A stretch of DNA of 64,000 bases, from assembly GCA_035700805.1 (NCBI GenBank), contig DASSOG010000053.1:1-64000 (forward strand), written 5' to 3'. Position numbers and translations under genes: made by a program. This stretch comes from JAGWRI01 sp035700805 (lineage in GTDB: Bacteria; Gemmatimonadota; Gemmatimonadetes; Gemmatimonadales; Gemmatimonadaceae). Positions 51,867 through 62,896 of the stretch are shown in pieces (the first letter of the stretch is position 1; every line of letters begins with the position of its first letter). The notes under the pieces were generated by a model. It was not told where the DNA came from and did no database searches. It worked only from the letters and a program-made list of their open reading frames with translations.

Positions 51867-52241
51867 TCAGCCACTGCCAGCCTGGGCACCCGGAGGGCGA
51901 TGGCCCGCCAACTCCGCCTCGATGGCGGCCTTCAGCGGCCCCGGTTGGGGCGGCGATGGAAACCGCCAACCGTTGATGATCACGGTTGGGGTGCCCGTGA
52001 GGCCAATGCTTGATCCGAACTGCAGACCGGCCTGGATGACTCCGACCGACGCGGAACTTCGAGCGCACGCAACGATGGCGCTGGTATCGGCGATGCCAGC
52101 CCCCGCTGCATATGCGCCCCATGACTTCAGGCCCAGTGAGTCCTGGTTTGCGAACACAGCCTGCCGCCATTCGTCAAACCTCCCGGCTTGCAAGGTCGTC
52201 CCTATCCTGGCCACCGGGAAGAGCCGAAACGCGCCAAGTTA
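51867..52241 (-). pseudogene. Remnant of a DsbA-family thiol oxidoreductase lacking the CxxC half
   Basis: Reading left from 52241 there is an in-frame stop (52241..52239) and then about 123 open codons. The C-terminal part has the DsbA-like helical insert (GRFDEWRQAVFANQDSLGL), the conserved GLTGTPTVIING cis-Pro block and a final helix. The N-terminal thioredoxin half with the CxxC active site is absent, and no other frame before it restores it. The next upstream gene is an AraC-like regulator. The best explanation is a truncation at a recombination boundary near 52240. A GTG at 52214 could express the fragment. Confidence 0.65.
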
Positions 52242-52298
52242 CGGCGATTCGCGCCAAATCAGCTGAGAAACGCCACTTCCGATAAGCTACCGACGCTG

Positions 52299-53132
52299 TC
52301 ATCCCAAGAAACCCGCAAATGCGTCGCATGCATCTGGAAAGGACAAGTGTCTCAGCGGCAAGGCACTGTTCGCTGGCACCGTTCGCTGGAATCGTCTCCT
52401 GAGTTCGTACGGCGAGCTCGCGCCACTCTCGGTGGCCGCCCGTTTCGGCGACCATCCCAACTCATCAATCCGCCATGCCGTGTGCAGGAACAACATCCAC
52501 GCCAGTAGACGCGTTGGGGTCACCCGGAATGCCCTCGAAATCTGCCGCTCCAGTGTCCGCACAGAAGTCTTCCGCATCACCGCCCACTCCGGCACGGAGC
52601 AGACTCGCCGACCCACAAGGGCCGCCTCTGTTGCCAGCCCCCGGTTCGGCTGGGCCCACGCCGCTGGAAGTCGCTGGGCAATCTGAAGCAGTGCGTCTGT
52701 TGGCCGTTTGTTGTCAACGAGTGTCTCCACGCCCCGTTCAATCGAGTCGATTCCTCTTACCGCAACGGCAAGCGACAATTGCGTGGCGGCACAGGTCAGG
52801 ACGTGGCGAGCCGCGCGTTGCGTGAGCCGGATCACCAGAAGAAGCGGGAGCCCACGAAGGTGCGCGGCCGTCGCGCATTCCCGCATCGCGGAATCGCTCA
52901 GGCTCGCGCTGTCGAGAACAGCCAACTTGCATGCCCCGGAGGCAATCCGTTCAATGAGAGATGCTACGTCGTTCACGATAACCAACTCGTAGTTCGCTGC
53001 TTCGTATCGTCTGAGTTGGTCGAGCTCCTCCATTGACAAACCGTAGGTCAGGATGCGTCGACCAATACCAAATCCTACTTCGTCGGGAATGAGATCGCCG
53101 TCGGAAGGAGCTCCAGACCCGTGGGCGTTCAT
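52299..53132 (-). CDS. AraC-like transcriptional regulator
   Basis: The protein has 277 residues from the ATG at 53132..53130, preceded by a good GAGGGG. The N-terminal half (about 25-150) resembles a response-regulator-like fold (YELVIVNDVASLIERIASGACKLAVLDSASL) without a clear phospho-acceptor. The C-terminal third (about 185-260) is an AraC-type double helix-turn-helix (SVRTLERQISRAFRVTPTRLLAWM..., then SPYELRRRFQR). The GC content is visibly lower than in neighbouring genes, which suggests transfer. A 9-base poly-C run lies 64-72 bases before the start. Confidence 0.75.
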   Translation of the reverse strand: MNAHGSGAPSDGDLIPDEVGFGIGRRILTYGLSMEELDQLRRYEAANYELVIVNDVASLIERIASGACKLAVLDSASLSDSAMRECATAAHLRGLPLLLVIRLTQRAARHVLTCAATQLSLAVAVRGIDSIERGVETLVDNKRPTDALLQIAQRLPAAWAQPNRGLATEAALVGRRVCSVPEWAVMRKTSVRTLERQISRAFRVTPTRLLAWMLFLHTAWRIDELGWSPKRAATESGASSPYELRRRFQRTVPANSALPLRHLSFPDACDAFAGFLG

Positions 53133-53433
53133 CGTGGCCCCTCAATGCTGCGCGTGATGACGCCATGACGCCCGAGTACGGGCTTATGCAGTCCGCCCCC
53201 CCCCGTACGTCGTCGCAACAGTGGCACGCAGCACAGGTGTAAAGCTCACGCCGATTACTCATGGCGTTCGGATATACACCGGCTTGTCGCCGACGCAAGA
53301 CCATGCGTCAGAGCGCGAACGCCTGGTTGCCTGAGGCAGGTTTCTCTAAGCGCGCTACCAGCGCGTTCCCACCATCCCGCTCTCGATGCTCCATCGGCAA
53401 CATCGGAGGATCCATCGCACCTTCCGCACCCTG
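53133..53433. other. Non-coding stretch upstream of the AraC-like gene
   Basis: This 301-base region contains a poly-C run (53196-53204) and a short CGCGCT/AGCGCG inverted repeat near 53352-53366. A Cys-rich open frame (minus strand, about 53260) that runs into the regulator gene out of phase is not convincing as a gene. The AraC-like promoter should be here, but I cannot place it. Confidence 0.4.
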
Positions 53434-55488
<2,055 letters not shown>

Positions 55489-55578
55489 TGGTGCGGTTCC
55501 GGGTTGTTCGCACTACCTTAGTCCTCTCTCGAACACTAACCGGCAGCGGCCGGCCCTGTCCTGAACCTTCCTGTCCGC

Positions 55579-56928
55579 ATGGCTGCTCATTCCCGATCGT
55601 CGGCATCCGGATCGCACGGACGCGACCCCGCGGCCGCGGCGCCCGCCCAGTCGGCCCGGAGCACGTGGCGCCGGCGCGTCCCCTGGGTGGCGGTGGGGCT
55701 CACGGCCCTGATCGCGCTCTCCGCGGGGTTCGCGGTGCTTCCCATCCGCAATGCCGCCTCGCTCCAGCCGGTGCCCGACGTCCGCCTGGTGCGCTCGGCC
55801 GCGTACCTGCTCCTGGCGCCAATATGTGAAGTGTTCGATACGCTCTCGCTCATGAGCGTCCGGCAGCATGTGGCCATCCTGGTGACGCTGGTCGTCCTGT
55901 TCGCGGGCTGGCGTGCGTGGCGGGGCATGCACCGGGGAACCCGGTGGTGGCGTGAGGTGCTGGCCGTCTTCATCGGGCTTGCGGCGTTCATCGCCTTTTA
56001 CGCCGTGGGCGTCCTGGTTCCGCGTCCGATGGCCGCGCTGATGGTGGACGCGCCGTTCAACAGCGTGATCCTGGTTGCCGATTTCCATTCGCATACCAGT
56101 TATTCGCATGATGGCATGGCGTGGTTCACCCCGGAAGCCAATCGCCAGTGGCATGCGCGAGCCGGGTACGACGTGGCGTACATCACCGACCACCGCACGG
56201 TGCGCGGGGCCGAGCTGGGCCTGGCCGGCAATCCATCACAGGCAGGCCAGGGCACCACGATCCTGCAGGGGCTCGAGGTGGTCTGGGATGGGGCGCACGT
56301 GAACATCCTGGGAGCGCAGCGCACGTACAAGGGTCTCACCGACGTCAACCTCCGGGACATTGACGACACGGCACTCACGCTCGCGAGCATGATACCCGGA
56401 CGGGAACCGGTGGTGGTCTTCACGTTTCCCGGCCGGCTGGCAGACATGAAGCCTGCACATGGCCCGGGTACGCCCGGTGTCCGCGCCATTGAGGTGGTGG
56501 ATGGCGCGATCCGCGGGTTCAGCGATACGCGCCGCAACCGCGCGGCCATCGTGGCGGCCGCCGACAGCCTGCACCTGGCGCTGGTCTCCGGCAGCAACAA
56601 CCATGGCTGGGGATTCACGGCTCCCGGCTGGACGCTGCTGCAGGTGCCCGGCTGGCGCGGGATGGACGCGGACGACCTGGCCGAGGCCATTGACGCGGAT
56701 ATCCGGACGCACGGCTTCCAGGCGACGCAGGTGGTGGAACGCCGCGTGGCCGAGACGGGGGGCAGCCCCTGGCAGCTGGCCGTTACCGTACCGCTCGTGG
56801 CGTGGCGCATGTTCACCACGATGTCCGGCACTGAACGCGCTTCGTGGATTGCCTGGATCTGGGTGCTGGTGGTCTTGCGATTCACCTGGCGCCGACGCCG
56901 GACGCGCGACGGGGCGGCCAGGGCGTGA
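55579..56928 (+). CDS. Membrane-anchored PHP-domain phosphoesterase-like protein
   Basis: The protein has 449 residues. Three membrane helices (about 35-55, 95-115 and 127-147) lead to a PHP domain beginning DFHSHTSYSHDG (His170, His172), followed by AYITDHRTVRGAELG and GLEVVWDGAHVNILG, then LVSGSNNHGWG. These His and Asp residues would bind metals of a phosphoesterase or amidohydrolase. A fourth helix lies near the C-terminus (about 418-435), leaving the catalytic domain outside the cytoplasm. It overlaps the GT39 gene by 4 bases. The substrate is unknown, perhaps a lipid-linked phosphate. Confidence 0.8.
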   Translation: MAAHSRSSASGSHGRDPAAAAPAQSARSTWRRRVPWVAVGLTALIALSAGFAVLPIRNAASLQPVPDVRLVRSAAYLLLAPICEVFDTLSLMSVRQHVAILVTLVVLFAGWRAWRGMHRGTRWWREVLAVFIGLAAFIAFYAVGVLVPRPMAALMVDAPFNSVILVADFHSHTSYSHDGMAWFTPEANRQWHARAGYDVAYITDHRTVRGAELGLAGNPSQAGQGTTILQGLEVVWDGAHVNILGAQRTYKGLTDVNLRDIDDTALTLASMIPGREPVVVFTFPGRLADMKPAHGPGTPGVRAIEVVDGAIRGFSDTRRNRAAIVAAADSLHLALVSGSNNHGWGFTAPGWTLLQVPGWRGMDADDLAEAIDADIRTHGFQATQVVERRVAETGGSPWQLAVTVPLVAWRMFTTMSGTERASWIAWIWVLVVLRFTWRRRRTRDGAARA

Positions 56929-58472
56929 GCCATACGGATTTGTCCATGGGTGGCGGCCGGCGCGCCGCGCGCGAATGGGACCTGGCCGTCGCGGTGGTGG
57001 CCGGGGCCGCCATTGTCCGGCTGGGCATCGCCACGCTGCTCCCGCTCTTTCCCGATGAAGCGTACTACTGGGAGTGGTCGCGCCACCTGGCGGCCGGGTA
57101 CTTTGACCATCCGTGGGGCATCGCGGCCCTGATTGCCGGCGGCACCTGGGTTTCCGGGCACGTTGGTATTGAAGTTTCCACATTTGCGGTGCGCCTGCTC
57201 GTCATTGTCGCGGGCTTCCTGGCCTCGCTGGCGGGGGCGGCCATCGCGCGACGCGTGGGGGGCGACCGCGCCGGGCTCGTCGCGGCGCTGATTTTTGTCG
57301 CCATGCCACTGGCAGCGTCCGGGATGGTGCTCGCCACCCCGGACGTGCCGTTGCTCGCGGCATCGGCGGGAGCGATGTACGCCGTGGTGCGGGCCCTGGA
57401 GCACGCGCGCGGTTCGCGCGCCTCACTCGGCTGGTGGATCGCGGCCGGGGTCGCGCTGGGACTCGCGTTCTCGTCCAAGTACACTTCCATCCTGATCCCC
57501 GTCGGTATCACGGTCGCGCTGGTATTCAACCGGCAGCTCCGCGCGCGGCTGCGCGAACCGGGTCCGTACCTGGCCTGTGTGGCGGCCACGCTGGTGTTCC
57601 TGCCGGTGCTCATCTGGAACTCGCATCACGGGTGGATCTCGTTCGGCTTCCAGCTCAATCACGGCCTGGGTACCACGCGCGGGTCGGCGGTGAGCCGGGA
57701 ACTGAACCTGCTCGGCGGACAGGCCGGCCTCGCCTCGCCCATCATCCTCGTGATGCTGGGCATCGCGACCTGGCGGGCGCTGGTGCGGCCGAAGACGGAA
57801 TTTCACTTCCTGCTCGCCGCGGTCTCGGTCGTGTGCTTCGGCACCTTCGCGCTGAGCGCGCTGCGCAAACCCGTGGAGGCGAACTGGCCGGCGCTCGCCT
57901 ACGTGGCGGCGGTGCCCCTGCTGGCGCTCACCGGGTGGACCCACGTCGGCAAGAGGTGGCTGGCCTTGGGCATTGGCCTGGCCGGTGCGCTATCCACGAT
58001 ATTGTATGTCCAGGCCGTGACACCGGTGCTCCCGCTGCCGGCGTCGCGCGATCCGGTGGCGCGCTCGGCCGGCTGGGACCAACTGGCTGACAGCGTGGTG
58101 GCGGCGACCGGCCTGCCAGGTGGCGACGGACGTCACGTGTGGGTGGCCGGCGACCGGTACCAGGATGCGTCGGAGCTGGCCTTCAACCTGCCGGGGAATC
58201 CGTTTGTGTTCTCCACCAACCTGTCGGGACGCCCCAACCAGTACGACCTGTGGCCGGGATTCCCGCAGGTGGCGCAGGCGGGCGACAACCTGGTGCTGGT
58301 GCTCGACGAGGTGCCGGGAACGCATCACACGGCCGCGGTACTGGCGCCGCACTTCCGCAGCGAGACCAGGGGGGCACTGGTGCCCCTGACCCGCAGCGAC
58401 GGCAGCGTGGCCACCCGCCGCCGAATCTGGATCCTGCGCGGCTGGAAGGGGACCTGGCCGGACGGGGAGTAG
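56925..58472 (+). CDS. GT39-type membrane glycosyltransferase (ArnT/PMT-like), GTG start
   Basis: The protein has 515 residues from GTG at 56925 (GTGA overlap). It has about ten membrane helices and the GT39/GT83 first-loop acidic pair in FPDEAYYWEWSRHL (Asp44, Glu45), followed by YFDHPWGIAALI, which is close to the ArnT-family consensus. The C-terminal ~120 residues form a soluble outer domain. Such enzymes transfer a sugar from a polyprenyl-phosphate donor to lipid A, protein or other acceptors on the periplasmic side. The coupled PHP protein could act on the same lipid-linked pathway. Confidence 0.87.
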   Translation: MSHTDLSMGGGRRAAREWDLAVAVVAGAAIVRLGIATLLPLFPDEAYYWEWSRHLAAGYFDHPWGIAALIAGGTWVSGHVGIEVSTFAVRLLVIVAGFLASLAGAAIARRVGGDRAGLVAALIFVAMPLAASGMVLATPDVPLLAASAGAMYAVVRALEHARGSRASLGWWIAAGVALGLAFSSKYTSILIPVGITVALVFNRQLRARLREPGPYLACVAATLVFLPVLIWNSHHGWISFGFQLNHGLGTTRGSAVSRELNLLGGQAGLASPIILVMLGIATWRALVRPKTEFHFLLAAVSVVCFGTFALSALRKPVEANWPALAYVAAVPLLALTGWTHVGKRWLALGIGLAGALSTILYVQAVTPVLPLPASRDPVARSAGWDQLADSVVAATGLPGGDGRHVWVAGDRYQDASELAFNLPGNPFVFSTNLSGRPNQYDLWPGFPQVAQAGDNLVLVLDEVPGTHHTAAVLAPHFRSETRGALVPLTRSDGSVATRRRIWILRGWKGTWPDGE

Positions 58473-58502
58473 CAAGCGTCAGGGCCGGTTTGCGCGGCGC
58501 GG

Positions 58503-61031
58503 TTACGGTAGGGACGGCCGGAGTGTCGCGCTCCGGCAGGCGATGTCCACCGACGCCGGTGCGAGCCCGTCGGCGGCAGCGCGGATCGTGATGGTCCCGG
58601 CGTTCCTGCCGGATTGCACGATGGCCATGCACAGGCCATTGAACGCCCGTCGCACCGTGCCCTTGTCCGGCGTGTGGTCGCTGGGGTCGCCATTGCCAAG
58701 CCCGATCAACGTGCCGGCCCCGGAAACCGTGAACTCGATTTCGTCTCCCGCCACCGGCACCACGCGTCCCTGTGCATCCACCACGCGCACGACGATGACC
58801 GACACGTCCTCGCCGTTCGCGTCGATTGTGGCGCGATCCGGCGTCAGCGTGATGGCCGAGGGTGCGCCCGTGGTCTCGCGCCGATCCACCAGCACCTGCT
58901 GTCCCCTGGTGAAGCCACGCGCCTCGAGGGTACCCGGCGCGTAGGGCACCTGCCAGGCCAGGTGCGCATTCGGTGTCACGCGCTGCCGCCCCAGGCTCGT
59001 GCCGTTGAGCAGCAGTTCCACCTCGTCCACGTTGGCGTGCACCCACACCCGGACGTCCTGTCCTTCGCGACCCGGCCAGTTCCAGTGCGGCAGGATGTGG
59101 ACCACCGGGTCGCGGCCCCACCAGGCCTTGTAGTAGTAGAAGTTGTCCTTGGCAAAGCCGCAGGTATCCATGATACCAAAATGCGAATTGATGCACGGCC
59201 ATCCGTACGGGGTGGGCTCACCGCGGTAGTCGAACCCGGTCCAGACAAACCCGCCGGCCAGGAACGCGCGCGCGGCGTACGTGGACCACCAGTGTTCGGC
59301 GGTCGCGGCCCAGGGCGGGAACTGCGTGTCGTAGGCCTCCACGTATCCACGCACCTTATCGTTGGCGTAGATCCCGCGCGTGGAAACGGTGCTTCCCACT
59401 TCCGTCCCCATGGACCACTTCGTGGGGAACTTCGCGCGAAAGGCGTCTATGCGCTTGTCGTCGCCGTAGTTGAACCCCTGCACGTCCACCACCGCGCTCA
59501 GGCCCGGCCCCCAGGTGTCGTCCATTGCCTCGGTGATGGGACGCGTCGGGTCCAGGCGCCGCGCCAGGCGCTTCATGGACGCCGCCATGCGGGCGCCCAC
59601 GTCGGTCGCCTGCGTGGGTTCCTCGTTGCCAATGGACCAGCAGAAGACGCTCGGATGGTTGCGATCGCGCCGGATCAATCGCTCAAACTGGCTCAGGCCC
59701 TCCTGGCTCGAGGCGAACATGCGGGTTTCATCAAGCACCAGCATGCCCAGCCGGTCGCATGCATCCAGCAGCTCGGGGGTGGGCGGGTTGTGCGAAGTGC
59801 GATAGGCGTTACACCCCATCTCCTTGAGTCGCGCAATGCGATAGTACTGCAGGCGGTCGGGCAGTGCGGAGCCCACCCCGGCGTGGTCCTGGTGGTTGCA
59901 GGTGCCCTGCAGCTCCACGTGCTGCCCGTTCAGGAAGAACCCCCGGTCCGCGTCCCAGCGCAGGGTGCGGATGCCGAACGGCGTCTCGGTGCCATCCACC
60001 ACGGCCCCGTCCACCTCGATGGTGGCCTGGGCCCGGTACAGCGCCGGGTGCTCGATGGACCAGAGGTCGGCATCGTGCACCGTGGTGCGCAGCGACACGG
60101 TGGCGCTCTCCCACGCCGGAAGTCGCACCGTCCCGGAACGCGCCGTGCCGCGGCTCGTGCCGGCGTCATCCACGATGCGCGTGCCAACGCGGCACGTGGT
60201 ATCGGCGCCGGAATCGTTGGCGACCGTCACCTGCACCGTGACCTCCGCGTCGTGGCCGCGCACCTCGCTCGTCACGAAGGTGCCCCACTGTGGCACGTGC
60301 ACTGGCGCCGCCTTCACCAGCCAGGCGTGCCGGTACATGCCCGCGCCCTCATAGAACCAGCCTTCATTCTCGGTGGCGTCCACGCGGAGGCAGAGCACGT
60401 TCTCGGCGCCGACGTGTACCATATCCGTGATGTCCACGCTGAAGGGCGCATAGCCGCTCAGCGCCGTGGTGAGGTAGATGCCGTTGAGGGCCACGATGGC
60501 GTTGCGATATACGCCGTCAAATTCGAGCCACAGGCGGCGGCCCGCGTCCGTGGCGGGTATGGCAAAACTCTTGCGGTACCATCCGACGCTCGTGGCGGGG
60601 TACGCCCGCCCCACGGGCTTGAAGCCGTGTGAGGTGAGCGCCGGGTCATTCACGAAGGGCAGCTCCACCGCCCAGTCGTGCGGCAGGTTGACGTCGCGCC
60701 ACGTGGAGGCGTCGAACCGTTCGCGCGCCGGGGCGAACAGGTGGCCGGTCTTGGCGAACGCGCCATCGTTGCCGCGGCCGTAGCCAAAGTCGAGCCCGGG
60801 GTCGGAGGCGTGTCCGAAGTGGAACTTCCAGCCGAAGTCCAGCAGCAGGCGTTCGCGCGCGCCCGCGGCAAAGGGGGGATGCTGCGTCAGGTCGACGAAC
60901 GGTGGCTGCTGGTCCTCGTGGAGCGTGTTGGCGGCGCCATTCACCAGGGCATCCGCCCACTTCGGCACCATCAATCCGCCCGCGCCCGCGAGGCCGCCCT
61001 TCACTACGTCGCGCCGTGTCCATTTCCGCAT
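58503..61031 (-). CDS. Tat-exported glycoside hydrolase family 2 (beta-galactosidase-like)
   Basis: The protein has 842 residues. The N-terminus MRKWTRRDVVKGGLAGAGG carries the twin Arg and a Tat-type leader. A sugar-binding jelly-roll domain (about 60-245), an immunoglobulin-like domain (about 250-355) and a TIM barrel (about 355-640) follow. The acid/base is Glu470 (FCWSIGNEEP) and the nucleophile is likely Glu544 (SMGTEVGS). The C-terminal parts (about 660-840) are two beta-sandwich domains, one invasin/Big-like. It would cleave beta-linked sugars in the periplasm or outside. It has a clear AAGGGAG site before the ATG, with a predicted repressor palindrome further upstream. Confidence 0.9.
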   Translation of the reverse strand: MRKWTRRDVVKGGLAGAGGLMVPKWADALVNGAANTLHEDQQPPFVDLTQHPPFAAGARERLLLDFGWKFHFGHASDPGLDFGYGRGNDGAFAKTGHLFAPARERFDASTWRDVNLPHDWAVELPFVNDPALTSHGFKPVGRAYPATSVGWYRKSFAIPATDAGRRLWLEFDGVYRNAIVALNGIYLTTALSGYAPFSVDITDMVHVGAENVLCLRVDATENEGWFYEGAGMYRHAWLVKAAPVHVPQWGTFVTSEVRGHDAEVTVQVTVANDSGADTTCRVGTRIVDDAGTSRGTARSGTVRLPAWESATVSLRTTVHDADLWSIEHPALYRAQATIEVDGAVVDGTETPFGIRTLRWDADRGFFLNGQHVELQGTCNHQDHAGVGSALPDRLQYYRIARLKEMGCNAYRTSHNPPTPELLDACDRLGMLVLDETRMFASSQEGLSQFERLIRRDRNHPSVFCWSIGNEEPTQATDVGARMAASMKRLARRLDPTRPITEAMDDTWGPGLSAVVDVQGFNYGDDKRIDAFRAKFPTKWSMGTEVGSTVSTRGIYANDKVRGYVEAYDTQFPPWAATAEHWWSTYAARAFLAGGFVWTGFDYRGEPTPYGWPCINSHFGIMDTCGFAKDNFYYYKAWWGRDPVVHILPHWNWPGREGQDVRVWVHANVDEVELLLNGTSLGRQRVTPNAHLAWQVPYAPGTLEARGFTRGQQVLVDRRETTGAPSAITLTPDRATIDANGEDVSVIVVRVVDAQGRVVPVAGDEIEFTVSGAGTLIGLGNGDPSDHTPDKGTVRRAFNGLCMAIVQSGRNAGTITIRAAADGLAPASVDIACRSATLRPSLP

Positions 61032-61086
61032 CGTCGTGCTCCCTTCCCGGTCATCGGGTATCCGGATGTGTTAAGTTGCCCCGGCA

Positions 61087-61135
61087 GACGCTGTCAGCGT
61101 CCACTTGGTATACCGCGAAATTCCCTTCCGAACAA
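61087..61135 (-). promoter_or_regulatory. GH2 promoter with 15-base palindrome over the transcription start
   Basis: On the minus strand TTGTTC (61135..61130, three of six) and TATACC (61112..61107, four of six) are 17 bases apart, predicting a start near 61100. The perfect palindrome GACGCTG-T-CAGCGTC (61087-61101) covers that start. This is the classic position for a repressor operator, fitting a sugar-inducible gene. It could also influence the divergent amidohydrolase gene. Confidence 0.5.
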
Positions 61136-61230
61136 CCCGACCCGCCGCGGCGTGTCCGGCCCCGCCTGGGGGCCCGTGACCGGCGGAGGCGCCCGCCCCG
61201 GCGTCACACGGCGGCGCCACGAGGAAAACG

Positions 61231-62055
61231 ATGATCATCGACTGCCACGTCCACCTGAACAACTACCACGACCAGGTCGCCGTCTCGCTGGATGAGAGCC
61301 TGGACCACCTGCAGGGGGCCATGTCCGAGGCGGGGGTGGACCATTCCATCGTGCTGACGAGCTACATCGTCAATCCCAACCGCCCGAGCACCGCCGAGGT
61401 GGTGCGTGGCGTGGAGAAGTGGAAGAACCTCAGCGTGGTGGCGGGCATCAGCTACCTCAACTACAAGCAACGTGACCTGCGCGAGATGGCCGACTTCCTT
61501 CGCGATGGCCTGGTCGTGGGGCTGAAGCTGTACCCGGGGTACGAGCCGTTCTACCCGCACGACCCGCGGTTGCGCGTGGTGTACGACCTGGCGGAGGAAT
61601 TCGACGTGCCGGTCATGATCCACAGCGGCGACACCTACAGTCCCAAGGGCAAGCTCAAGTACTCGCACCCGCTCGAGGTAGACGAGGTCGCGGTGGACTA
61701 TCCGAACGTGAAATTCGTGATCTGCCACCTGGGGAACCCCTGGCTGGTGGACTGCATGGAAGTAGTGTACAAGAACAAGAACGTGTACGCCGACTTCTCC
61801 GGCCTGGTGCTGGGCGAATTCACCGAGACGTTCGAGGACTACATGGAGCGCCAGATCGAGGAGGTCATCCTCTACGCCGGCGAGCCCAACTACCTGCTGT
61901 ACGGGACCGACTGGCCCATCTGTTCCATGAAATCATATGTGGAATTCGTGCGGCAGTTGAAGATGAGCGCCGAGCAGAAGCACCAGATCATGTACGAGAA
62001 CGCCCGGAAGCTGTTCAAGCTGCCGCTGCCTGCCGTGGCGCCCACCCAGACCTGA
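61231..62055 (+). CDS. Amidohydrolase-family (PF04909-type) TIM-barrel hydrolase/decarboxylase
   Basis: The protein has 274 residues with GAGGA 5 bases before the ATG. The metal-binding start reads MIIDCHVHLN (His6, His8). Later motifs are GLKLYPGYEPFYPHDPRL, VPVMIHSGDT, FVICHLGNPW and LLYGTDWPI, with the last Asp the usual catalytic residue. This subclass includes 2-amino-3-carboxymuconate-semialdehyde decarboxylase-like and lactone-hydrolysing enzymes, but the substrate cannot be named. It is 12 bases from the following GNAT gene and divergent from the GH2 gene. Confidence 0.87.
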   Translation: MIIDCHVHLNNYHDQVAVSLDESLDHLQGAMSEAGVDHSIVLTSYIVNPNRPSTAEVVRGVEKWKNLSVVAGISYLNYKQRDLREMADFLRDGLVVGLKLYPGYEPFYPHDPRLRVVYDLAEEFDVPVMIHSGDTYSPKGKLKYSHPLEVDEVAVDYPNVKFVICHLGNPWLVDCMEVVYKNKNVYADFSGLVLGEFTETFEDYMERQIEEVILYAGEPNYLLYGTDWPICSMKSYVEFVRQLKMSAEQKHQIMYENARKLFKLPLPAVAPTQT

Positions 62056-62067
62056 ACCCGGAGGCGC

Positions 62068-62778
62068 ATGATCAGGGTACGGGAAATTCGCTCAGTAGAC
62101 GATCCGTCGTTCCGGGCGGCGCATGGCCTGCTGCGCCGCATCTTCCCGCGGTCGGAAATGATGCCTCGCCGCGCCTGGGTGCAGGTGCTGCGGGAACGGG
62201 CGCAGGGGCTCTGGACGGACCTCAACTGGCACCTCCTGGTGGCCGAGCGGGACGGACGCGTCATTGGCGCGGCCAGCGGATCGTATCTGGGAAATGTGAA
62301 CATCGGCGTCGTGGGGTATGTCGCGGTGGACGGCGCCGCCCGGGCGCGGGGGCTGGGTCCTCGGCTCCGGCGGGCCCTGGTCCGGGCCTTCGTGCGCGAT
62401 GCCTGGGACGTGAACGACACGATGCTCCGTGCCGTGGTGGGCGAGGTGCACGCCGATAACCCGTGGTTGCGCGTGCTCGTCTCCCGGCATCATGCCATTG
62501 CCCTGGACTTCCCGTACTACCAGCCGGCGCTCCGATCGTCCGGCAAGGTCGTGCCGCTGGTGATGTACTACGAACCCATTGACGGACGCCGCCGCTGGCT
62601 CACGGTGGGCGAGGTGCGCCGGCTGCTCTACACCATGTGGCGCCGCGCCTACCGCGTGGCCAACCCGCTGGGAAACCCGAACTTCCGGCGGATGCTGCGC
62701 GAGCTGAGCGGCCGCCGTCGCGTGGGGCCGCGTGCCATGCTGCCGCGCACGCACCGCGACCGCCACGCCATCAGTTGA
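62068..62778 (+). CDS. GNAT-family N-acetyltransferase
   Basis: The protein has 236 residues. It has the GNAT core between about 45 and 130: LLVAERDGRVIGAASGSYL, then VGYVAVDGAARARGLGPRLRRALV, whose RxxGxG/A-like acetyl-CoA loop is ARARGLGPRL. The C-terminal 100 residues extend beyond the standard fold, with a basic tail. It is likely to acetylate a small amine or a protein N-terminus. It is coupled to the amidohydrolase (12-base gap) and ends just before a hairpin. Confidence 0.8.
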   Translation: MIRVREIRSVDDPSFRAAHGLLRRIFPRSEMMPRRAWVQVLRERAQGLWTDLNWHLLVAERDGRVIGAASGSYLGNVNIGVVGYVAVDGAARARGLGPRLRRALVRAFVRDAWDVNDTMLRAVVGEVHADNPWLRVLVSRHHAIALDFPYYQPALRSSGKVVPLVMYYEPIDGRRRWLTVGEVRRLLYTMWRRAYRVANPLGNPNFRRMLRELSGRRRVGPRAMLPRTHRDRHAIS

Positions 62779-62784
62779 CTTGGC

Positions 62785-62809
62785 GCGCCCGGCGGTCACC
62801 CGCCGGCGC
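62785..62809 (+). terminator. Strong GC hairpin directly after the GNAT gene
   Basis: CCGGCGG (62789-62795), loop TCAC, CCGCCGG (62800-62806) form a perfect 7-bp stem, extended by GCG/CGC across one bulged C. It starts 6 bases after the stop and has no T-run, similar to the hairpin after sucA. Confidence 0.5.
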
Positions 62810-62896
62810 TGGCCAGCCACCTGATTCCGGCCCGTTTCTCGCCTCCAGGCCCGCCCCGCCTTGCGGGCCCATGTCCCCGGGCTGTTTCTTAGGACC

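Noticed and set aside
52951..53304. Cys-rich small protein upstream of and overlapping the AraC-like gene
   Set aside because: It overlaps the regulator out of frame, includes the poly-C run and has no motif or start signal that I trust.
58614..60632. Long open frame opposite the GH2 glycosidase
   Set aside because: No recognisable domain, while the minus strand shows the GH2 active site; also a GC shadow.
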